DNA of 5,350 nt from the NCBI GenBank assembly GCA_035566895.1, contig DATMQA010000193.1:1-5350 (forward strand), in the 5' to 3' direction. The notes under the pieces were generated by a model. The model made no database searches. It was not told the DNA's origin and worked only from the letters and a program-made list of their open reading frames with translations. Within the stretch, counting starts at the first letter, position 1. Every line of letters begins with the position of its first letter. Made by a program: the position numbers and the translations under genes. Source of the stretch: DATMQA01 sp035566895. GTDB lineage: Bacteria > Verrucomicrobiota > Verrucomicrobiia > Limisphaerales > UBA8199. Below are positions 1 to 4,279 of this stretch, piece by piece.

Positions 1-1
1 C

Positions 2-880
2 TCCTTGCAGACCAGCTTGCGCATCAACAACTGGCACGGCGTCACCTCCACCTTCAACTACAACTGGTCGCACTCCATCGATGATGCCAGCGACGGCGAA
101 GACTTCGTGCCCAACGCCGCGCAACCCACGGACAGCTCCAATCCCAGTTCCAACCGTGGCAATTCCAATTTCGACGTCCGTAACCGCTTCACCTGGAATT
201 TCATTTACGAATTCCCCAACCGCGCCGGCAGCTGGCAGCGCCTCACCAACGGCTGGGGACTCAACGGCATCCTCACCGTGCAATCCGGCCAGCCCTTCCA
301 CCTCATTTTTGCCAATGCGTCCTCGGACGATTTCGACGGCTCCGGACAATTCTTCCCCAAGCCGGACCTAGTCGGCCCCATCGTCTACCATCCCCGCGAC
401 CCCAACAATTTTCTCGATTTGACCGCTTTCGCGGTGCCCTGCACGCCCTCTGCTGCGTTCGACGGGACCTCCAACACCTGCGTTCCTGGCTCACGCCACT
501 TCGGCAACCTGGCCCGCAACTCTCTCATCGGCCCCAACTTCCGCCAATTCGACTTCTCCCTCTTCAAGATCACCAAGCTCACCGAGAGGCTCAAACTCGA
601 ACTGCGCCTCGAGGCCTACAACCTTCTCAACCGTCCGAACTTCGGGAACCCGTACCTGCCGAATTTCCTGGCCGCCGCAGACGGCAACGGCATCAGCCAC
701 CCGGATATTCCGGCCAGCCCCGGTGTGCCGGCCAGCCCAAATCCCTGCCCGGGTACCGGCTTCGGTCGCGCTTGCGGTGTATTGCCAATCGGCGTGACCG
801 GGGATGTCGGCGTCGGCTACCCATACCTCGGCGGCGGAGGCCCGCGTATGCTGCAAGTCGCCGCCAAGTTCAGTTTCTAA
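2..880 (+). CDS. TonB-dependent receptor, Oar-like, C-terminal part (5' end outside window)
   Basis: The frame is open from the left edge, so the gene is 5'-partial; 292 residues are visible. An in-frame TTG at base 5 is not a credible start, because the reading frame continues upstream and the content is already deep in a beta-barrel. The sequence alternates aromatic and polar strands with Asn/Gly/Pro-rich loops. The segment encoded at about 540-650 (NFRQFDFSLFK, then LRLEAYNLLNRPNFGNP) is the hallmark C-terminal barrel region of the large Oar/carboxypeptidase-regulatory-like TonB-dependent receptors that are expanded in Acidobacteriota. The last strand ends in Phe (AAKFSF), as expected for recognition by the outer-membrane assembly machinery. 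The plug and the N-terminal regulatory-like domain would lie upstream. The family imports or binds large substrates at the outer membrane; the substrate cannot be told from this part. A terminator follows directly, so it is the last gene of its transcript. Confidence 0.88.
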   Translation, partial: SLQTSLRINNWHGVTSTFNYNWSHSIDDASDGEDFVPNAAQPTDSSNPSSNRGNSNFDVRNRFTWNFIYEFPNRAGSWQRLTNGWGLNGILTVQSGQPFHLIFANASSDDFDGSGQFFPKPDLVGPIVYHPRDPNNFLDLTAFAVPCTPSAAFDGTSNTCVPGSRHFGNLARNSLIGPNFRQFDFSLFKITKLTERLKLELRLEAYNLLNRPNFGNPYLPNFLAAADGNGISHPDIPASPGVPASPNPCPGTGFGRACGVLPIGVTGDVGVGYPYLGGGGPRMLQVAAKFSF

Positions 881-897
881 ATCAGACCGATTTAGCG

Positions 898-925
898 AAA
901 GCCCGGCAGAAATGCCGGGCTTTTT
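898..925 (+). terminator. Rho-independent terminator of the TonB-dependent receptor gene
   Basis: A perfect 8-bp GC-rich stem (GCCCGGCA at 901-908, TGCCGGGC at 913-920) closes a GAAA tetraloop and is followed by TTTTT at 921-925. The preceding AAA can extend the stem by pairing with the first Ts. It begins 17 bases after the receptor stop codon and separates that transcript from the sigma-factor operon. Confidence 0.93.
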
Positions 926-1010
926 CGTTTTTGGCCCTTCTAAACGTCGAATTCCCGATTGCCCCGCCACGCCGGCAAATCTCGCCATATCGCCCCTCAT
1001 AGCTCAATTC

Positions 1011-1026
1011 TGGTACAGTGCTGGCA
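1011..1026 (+). promoter_or_regulatory. Candidate sigma-54 (-24/-12) promoter for the sigma/anti-sigma operon
   Basis: TGGTACA, four bases, then TGGCA fits the RpoN consensus TGGYAYR-N4-TTGCW at every specified position except one (G for T in the -12 element). The GG and GC pairs have the correct 10-base separation. It lies about 105 bases upstream of the sigma-factor ATG, leaving a leader of about 95 bases. No enhancer-binding-protein site was identified, and no convincing sigma-70 -35/-10 pair was seen in the gap. A single 16-base match can occur by chance, so this is tentative. Confidence 0.38.
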
Positions 1027-1052
1027 CACAATTCGGCAAGTCGGCCCAGCGC

Positions 1053-1089
1053 AGTGCGTCAGAGACCCGCTCAGGAAGCGGTGGGCACT
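1053..1089 (+). promoter_or_regulatory. Hairpin in the 5' leader of the sigma-factor operon
   Basis: Nested inverted repeats lie between the promoter candidate and the sigma-factor start: outer arms AGTGC (1053-1057) and GCACT (1085-1089), inner arms CCGCT (1067-1071) and AGCGG (1077-1081) around the loop CAGGA. The internal loop between the two stems is asymmetric. No T-run follows, so it is not an intrinsic terminator. It could be a leader structure or a protein-binding palindrome; folding by chance is quite possible. Confidence 0.3.
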
Positions 1090-1131
1090 TTGCAATGTGT
1101 AATTTTGTGGCGGGTGGCTGCGTACTAGTCC

Positions 1132-1740
1132 ATGGAACCGCTGAGACCAGGCCGGATGAGCGTGCCGGGAATATCGGAGCCTACCGAGGCGATAGCTCGG
1201 GCTCGGGCAGGGGATGCCGAGGCCTGGGGTACCCTCTATCACGATTATGCTCCGGCGATGTTCCGCTTTTGCCGCCGGGCCCTGCCCACAAGGGAGGACG
1301 CCGAAGACGCCACCATGGACATCTTCATCAAGCTGAAGAAGAACCTGGCGCAGTACGACCCAACACGATCCTTCTCGGCGTGGCTTTATAAGGTTGCGGC
1401 CAACCATTGTTGGGATATCCTGCGGCGGCGCAGAGTCCGGCAAGACAAAGAGACCGAAGATGTGGACAATGTGCCGCTGGAGCATCCGGACCCCAGCGCG
1501 CTGGATAAGATGATCGAGGAACGTTCGAGCGAGGAAGTGCGCAAAGCACTGGGCAAGATGGGAGCCCGTGCGCGCATGGCGCTGGTGATGCGTTATTACT
1601 CGGATATGAGTTACGACGAGATTGCAGATGAGTTGGGAGTGCGGCGGCAGTTTGTGGGAGTCGTGCTGCTGCGCGCCCGGCACGAGCTGCGGGCGGCGCT
1701 GGAAGGCAACGTTGCGCTGGCCGCGGGGGGGAAAGCATGA
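1132..1740 (+). CDS. ECF-type RNA polymerase sigma factor
   Basis: The 202-residue product has the two-domain layout and size of extracytoplasmic-function sigma factors, which direct RNA polymerase to a stress or envelope regulon. Region 2 spans about residues 28-101: AWGTLYHDY, then EDAEDATMDIFIKLKKNL, then FSAWLYKVAANHCWDILRRRR, which covers the core-binding and -10-recognition helices. Region 4 spans about 136-190, with the helix-turn-helix SYDEIADELGVRRQFVGVVLLRARHEL for -35 recognition. An acidic linker (about 105-135) joins them. Two starts are possible, ATG at 1132 and ATG at 1156 (Met9); neither has a strong Shine-Dalgarno sequence and both leave the domains intact. The TGA overlaps the ATG of the next gene (ATGA), the usual sign of translational coupling with a cognate anti-sigma factor. 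The recognition-helix stretch RRQFVGVVLLRARHEL lacks the common SVGTVKSRLHRAR form, so the ECF subgroup is unclear. Confidence 0.93.
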   Translation: MEPLRPGRMSVPGISEPTEAIARARAGDAEAWGTLYHDYAPAMFRFCRRALPTREDAEDATMDIFIKLKKNLAQYDPTRSFSAWLYKVAANHCWDILRRRRVRQDKETEDVDNVPLEHPDPSALDKMIEERSSEEVRKALGKMGARARMALVMRYYSDMSYDEIADELGVRRQFVGVVLLRARHELRAALEGNVALAAGGKA

Positions 1741-3440
1741 GCGAACCCGACGACGACATGAACCGCGATGCGAACTTAAAGGCGCGGCATCTCGATGAGG
1801 TGACCTGCCTGCTGTATCTCGAGCGGCAACTGGACCGCGCACGCGGGCAGGAAGTTTCCGCGCACGCCGCGGACTGTGCGAGCTGCAAGACGCTGCTGCG
1901 CGCGCTGGAGCGCGAATCCCGGCTGCTGACGCGGTCGCTGCTGGAAGAGGACGAGCCTCTGCCGTCTCGGCTGGCGGCGTTTCAGGAGCGGGCGCGCAAA
2001 TCGATGCAATGGATCTGGGGACTGGTGTTCGGACTGGCAGCCACGGGAATTTATGCTTTGTATCAAGGTTACGTTCAGCCGTTGCAGACGCAATTGGACC
2101 AGGCTGGATTTGGCGGATCGAATCTGCTGAGCCTGATGATCTTTCAAGGGGCTTTTTGGAAAGGGTGGCAACCGATGCTCACGTTGATCGAAGTGCTCGC
2201 GATGGTGACCGTCGGAGTCCTTTGCGCGGTATTTTTCCGGCGGCGGCTGCGGCGAGGATCAGCGATGGCCCTGGTGGTGGCGGGGTTATGCGGAATGATG
2301 GCGCTGCCGCAGCAGGTGGCGGCGTCGCAGATGCGCCACGCGGACACCATCACGATCGGGAAAGGCGAAAAGATCAAGAGCGATTTGTTCGTGACGGCCG
2401 GGCGCTGCCGGATCGATGGCGAGGTGGACGGCGATTTGTACGCGTTCTGCCAGTCTGTGGATGTGAACGGCCACGTAACCGGCGACGTGATTGGCTTCGC
2501 GCAGAGCGTTCGCGTGAATGGCGTAGTAGACGGAAACGTCCGTATCGGGTGCAACAATCTGACGCTGAGCGGAACGTTAGGCAAGAACGTGCTGGCGTTC
2601 GGAGATTCGATACGCATAGACTCCGATGCCAAAACCGGCGGCAGCGCCACGGTGTTCGGCGGGACCATCGCCCTCGACGGGACGCTGGGGCGAGACGTTC
2701 TGTCGTTCGCGCGCTTCCTTAGTATCACCGGCACCGTTGGCGGCGGCGTGAAGGCCCGCGGCGATACGCTATCGATCAGCTCGACGGCAAAGATCGAAGG
2801 AGCCACCGATTTTGAGGGACAGAAAGCGCCGGACGTGGCCTCCGAGGCCAAGTTGGGCTCGCCGGTAAAATTCACCAAGGTAGAACCCAAGCCGGAATAC
2901 CGCTCGGGCCACTACTACGTGTGGCAGGTGATTTGGGCGGCGGCGTTTGTTCTGTTTGGACTGGTATTGTTCACGGTGATGCCGGACTTTTCCAGGCAAG
3001 CGGTCGACTCCGCGGAGCGCGTTGGGGCGTCGCTGGGATTGGGAGTGCTGGTGGGCTGCGGGGCGCCGATTGCTGCGTTGATCGCGTGCATCACGGTGGT
3101 GGGTTTGTTTCTGGGTCTCAGCACATTTTTTCTATGGTATGCCTCGCTGTATTTCGCGCAAATCATCGTTGGCGCGCTGCTGGGGCAGTGGTTGATGGGC
3201 CGTAACAGCGAGCTGTGGCCATTGATTGGGCGCATGATTGTGGGCTTGCTGATCGTGCGGTTGTGCTTCCTGATTCCGCATATCGGTATCTGGCTGAAAA
3301 TCGGCGTGATTCTCTGGGGAGTTGGGGCAATGTCGCTGGCGATTTACCGCAGGATGCAGCCACTGGTGGCGCAGGGTGTGCCGGCCGTCCCCAGCCCGAT
3401 TCCACCGGGCGCGACGATTGGCGGAATGCAGCCGGTATAG
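1737..3440 (+). CDS. Membrane anti-sigma factor: ZAS zinc finger fused to a bactofilin-like beta-helix and a multi-pass membrane domain
   Basis: The 567-residue product starts at the ATG overlapping the sigma-factor stop, behind a purine-rich stretch. Residues 18-50 carry a ZAS/zf-HC2 motif: His18, then His43-x3-Cys47-x2-Cys50, which in this family binds zinc and holds the partner sigma factor in the cytoplasm. Hydrophobic segments follow at about 92-113, 147-167 and 176-196; RRRLRR at 168-173 sits between the second and third, so by the positive-inside rule the next domain is periplasmic. Residues about 204-361 are a repetitive solenoid of 18-22-residue turns (DGDLYAFCQSVDVNG, TGDVIGFAQSVRVNG, LGKNVLAFGDSIRID), typical of bactofilin/polymer-forming proteins. 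Residues about 396-540 hold four or five further membrane helices resembling the C-terminal domain of membrane-bound polymer-forming proteins. The C-terminus is Pro-rich. Regulation of the upstream sigma factor is inferred from overlap and the ZAS motif; the sensed signal is unknown. Confidence 0.87.
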   Translation: MSEPDDDMNRDANLKARHLDEVTCLLYLERQLDRARGQEVSAHAADCASCKTLLRALERESRLLTRSLLEEDEPLPSRLAAFQERARKSMQWIWGLVFGLAATGIYALYQGYVQPLQTQLDQAGFGGSNLLSLMIFQGAFWKGWQPMLTLIEVLAMVTVGVLCAVFFRRRLRRGSAMALVVAGLCGMMALPQQVAASQMRHADTITIGKGEKIKSDLFVTAGRCRIDGEVDGDLYAFCQSVDVNGHVTGDVIGFAQSVRVNGVVDGNVRIGCNNLTLSGTLGKNVLAFGDSIRIDSDAKTGGSATVFGGTIALDGTLGRDVLSFARFLSITGTVGGGVKARGDTLSISSTAKIEGATDFEGQKAPDVASEAKLGSPVKFTKVEPKPEYRSGHYYVWQVIWAAAFVLFGLVLFTVMPDFSRQAVDSAERVGASLGLGVLVGCGAPIAALIACITVVGLFLGLSTFFLWYASLYFAQIIVGALLGQWLMGRNSELWPLIGRMIVGLLIVRLCFLIPHIGIWLKIGVILWGVGAMSLAIYRRMQPLVAQGVPAVPSPIPPGATIGGMQPV

Positions 3441-3582
3441 GTGCTGGCGCGTGATTTGGCGGCTGGTGGGCGCCGGGCTGAGAATCGCAAGGCTTGCCGC
3501 GAGACCGGGGCGAGTCTATTGCGCAGGCTGGCCGCTTGGTCCGATTTCGATTACAGCTACAGGCGCGGTCGGTGATCGTCGG

Positions 3583-3606
3583 AGCACAGGCAGGAGTGCC
3601 TGTGCT
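3583..3606. repeat. Perfect 10-bp palindrome, REP-like candidate
   Basis: Arms AGCACAGGCA (3583-3592) and TGCCTGTGCT (3597-3606) are perfectly complementary around the loop GGAG. It lies about 140 bases after the sigma/anti-sigma operon and is the first strong hairpin there, but it has no T-run on either strand, so it is not a standard intrinsic terminator. It could instead limit 3'-end decay of the operon mRNA or be one copy of a dispersed palindromic element. I have an unverified impression that similar palindromes recur between genes in Acidobacteriota. Confidence 0.55.
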
Positions 3607-3629
3607 ACTAGCCCCCTCCCCCCATTTCT

Positions 3630-3726
3630 TGTAAGTGTTGATTCTAAAGGGTTTAGGAATGCCGTAAGTCCTTTGTTTTCATACAGATTCACAAAGGTCT
3701 GTAAGTGTTCATTGTAAAGGGGTTAC
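3630..3726. repeat. Two 26-base direct repeats 70 bases apart with an inverted repeat between them
   Basis: Copies start with TGTAAGTGTT at 3630-3655 and 3700-3725 and match at 23 of 26 positions. A further GTAAGT lies between them at 3664, giving GTAAGT spacings of 33 and 37 bases. The part between the copies contains a 7-bp inverted repeat, CCTTTGT (3670-3676) and ACAAAGG (3691-3697). GTAAGTCCTTT (3664-3674) is also near-complementary (9 of 11) to AAAGGGGTTAC (3716-3726). The function is unknown; iteron-like binding sites, a decayed mobile-element end, or a dispersed intergenic repeat are all possible. Confidence 0.5.
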
Positions 3727-3783
3727 GGTGCGCATCGAGAGGCGAATCAGGACGCCGAAGTTTCAACGTAATGCTTTAGATTT

Positions 3784-3811
3784 GGGGGAAAATGAGGTAC
3801 CCCCTGTTTTT
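3784..3811 (+). terminator. Weak terminator-like hairpin
   Basis: GGGGG at 3784-3788 can pair with CCCCC at 3800-3804 across an 11-base loop, followed after TG by TTTTT (3807-3811). The stem is short and the loop long. It is the only plus-strand hairpin with a T-run after the sigma/anti-sigma operon, but it lies about 340 bases beyond the stop codon, so its role is doubtful. Confidence 0.25.
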
Positions 3812-3967
3812 GCAAAAGAGTGCGGAAGCGGTAGATTGCAACAGGTTTAGCGGTCGATCTTGCGTGCAAGAGTGCGTAAGACTTTGATTTTGATGGAGTT
3901 AGATTTTTGTGGTTGTTGCCGCAAGGGCGGAGAGCGCGAGGTGCTCTCGCGGTATTACCCGGAAGTA

Positions 3968-3995
3968 AGTATACCACAGGATAGAAAAAAGTCAA
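3968..3995 (-). promoter_or_regulatory. Strong sigma-70-like promoter reading leftward, with no evident gene
   Basis: On the minus strand, TTGACT (3990-3995) is followed after 16 bases by TATACT (3968-3973). TGG directly before the -10 gives an extended -10. Both hexamers match the consensus at five of six positions. The predicted start near 3961 would produce an RNA running left through 3900-3600, where no convincing reading frame with a ribosome-binding site is seen. The start of that RNA could fold: GAGAGC/GCTCTC arms at 3930-3935 and 3943-3948, and CCGC (3919-3922) able to pair with either of two GCGG partners. A small non-coding RNA or the promoter of a lost gene are the main readings. 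Confidence 0.55.
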
Positions 3996-4046
3996 GAAAA
4001 ATCGCGACAATGGGGGTGCGGGACGTGATTATGGTTGGTCGGTTGT

Positions 4047-4069
4047 AAGAAAGGCGGCGTCGAGCCGCC
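4047..4069 (-). terminator. Intrinsic terminator-like hairpin within the left tandem unit
   Basis: On the minus strand, GGCGGC (4069-4064), loop TCGAC and GCCGCC (4058-4053) form a GC-only 6-bp stem followed by TTTCTT (4052-4047). It sits at the equivalent place to the hairpin of the neighbouring unit. The interrupted T-run makes it slightly weaker by the usual criteria, while the stem is stronger. Confidence 0.55.
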
Positions 4070-4098
4070 CTTCGCAATACTCAGTGTAAACCGCACTC

Positions 4099-4119
4099 AA
4101 AAAAACGGCATCGGCCGTT
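4099..4119 (-). terminator. Intrinsic terminator-like hairpin within the right tandem unit
   Basis: On the minus strand, AACGGC (4119-4114), loop CGAT and GCCGTT (4109-4104) form a perfect 6-bp stem running into an uninterrupted seven-T tract (4105-4099). It lies about 160 bases downstream of the stop codon of the minus-strand gene. On the plus strand the T-run after the stem is poor, so the minus strand is the likely direction. Confidence 0.6.
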
Positions 4120-4148
4120 CTTCGCAATACTCGGAGTAACCGTACTCC

Positions 4149-4175
4149 AAAAAAGCGGACGCGGGCGGTACGCGT
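4149..4175 (-). terminator. Third hairpin with T-run, weaker
   Basis: On the minus strand, ACGCG (4175-4171) can pair with CGCGT (4163-4159) around a 7-base loop; after CCGC comes TTTTTT (4154-4149), immediately before the first tandem unit. The 4-base gap between stem and T-run is unfavourable for termination. No GAGTATTGCGAAG-like 13-mer precedes it, so it is at best a degenerate third unit. Confidence 0.3.
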
Positions 4176-4217
4176 GGCAGTTGCAGCGGCAAGGGCGGCT
4201 CGCGTGACATTGGGCGG

Positions 4218-4252
4218 AAAAAAGATGGGCCGGGTGCTTGCGCGCCCGGCCC
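4218..4252 (-). terminator. Rho-independent terminator of the minus-strand exported-protein gene
   Basis: On the minus strand, GGGCCGGG (4252-4245) and CCCGGCCC (4234-4227) form a perfect 8-bp stem with a 10-base loop, followed by ATC and TTTTTT (4223-4218). It starts 27 bases after the stop codon at 4280-4282, the expected place for the end of that transcript. Confidence 0.85.
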
Positions 4253-4279
4253 GTGCCTTTTGCGGAGGCGGGTAAAAGT

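Larger units (their letters stand above)
4047..4148 (-). repeat. Two tandem 50-base structured units (hairpin, GAGTATTGCGAAG, hairpin, T-run)
   Basis: On the minus strand the unit reads GAGTRCGGTT-AC, then the invariant 13-mer GAGTATTGCGAAG, then a CGGC/GCCG hairpin, then a T-run. The 13-mer lies at 4120-4132 and 4070-4082, exactly 50 bases apart. The second stem is AACGGC/GCCGTT in one unit and GGCGGC/GCCGCC in the other, so two A-T pairs in one copy are two G-C pairs in the other. A first hairpin also forms in each copy: GGAGTA/TACTCC at 4148-4143 pairing with 4138-4133, and AGTG/CACT at 4097-4083 with slipped pairing. A duplication followed by structure-preserving change is the simplest reading. 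Confidence 0.7.
3441..4279. other. Long convergent intergenic region rich in repeats and hairpins
   Basis: An 839-base stretch lies between the ends of two convergent genes. Bases 3441-3582 show nothing recognisable: no T-run terminator and no coding frame. Further right are a 10-bp palindrome (3583-3606), GTAAGT-type repeats (3630-3726), a G5/C5 hairpin with a T-run (3784-3811), a minus-strand promoter (3968-3995), tandem hairpin units (4047-4148), another hairpin (4149-4175) and the terminator of the minus-strand gene (4218-4252). Composition drops locally: 3661-3720 is 38% and 3841-3900 is 45% G+C by hand count. Open frames here, such as 3860-4048 (+) and 3747-4010 (-), lack ribosome-binding sites and protein-like composition. 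No tRNA or rRNA pattern was seen. Confidence 0.8.

Noticed and set aside
1022..1038. Second sigma-54-like match starting TGGCAC
   Set aside because: The following GC pair is one base too far for the strict -24/-12 spacing; the match at 1011-1026 has the right spacing.
997..1842. Long minus-strand open frame of 281 codons, opposite the sigma factor
   Set aside because: It lies antisense to a sigma factor with clear domains, is rich in Arg, His, Pro and Ser as expected of an antisense GC-rich frame, and has no recognisable motif.
2009..2722. Plus-strand frame of 237 codons inside the anti-sigma gene
   Set aside because: It is an Arg/Gly/Asp-rich out-of-frame shadow of a gene whose own frame shows a continuous domain series.
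2144..2890. Minus-strand open frame of 248 codons, opposite the anti-sigma gene
   Set aside because: It is in antisense register to the beta-helix coding region; its apparent repeats mirror the solenoid repeats of the real gene.
3322..3717. Plus-strand frame of 131 codons running past the anti-sigma stop
   Set aside because: It is out of frame with the membrane protein, Arg-rich in the overlap, and translates the palindrome and repeats; it is not evidence of a frameshifted extension.
3630..3726. Integron attC sites
   Set aside because: No paired GTTRRRY/RYYYAAC core sites at the right distances and no cassette genes or integrase are present.
3747..4010. 87-codon minus-strand frame in the intergenic region
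   Set aside because: Its start lies upstream of the predicted minus-strand promoter and its content is unstructured; a hydrophobic start (FFLTFFYPVVYLL) comes from translating the T-rich promoter DNA.
3860..4048. 62-codon plus-strand frame in the intergenic region
   Set aside because: It has no Shine-Dalgarno sequence, runs across the minus-strand promoter and has no protein-like pattern; one internal CGCC is not enough to claim a metal site.
4053..4148. CRISPR array
   Set aside because: There are only two units, with self-complementary structure and no unique spacers; the repeats are contiguous and no cas gene is present.
3441..4279. tRNA or other stable RNA gene
   Set aside because: No T-loop consensus with acceptor-stem pairing and no anticodon arm were found on either strand.
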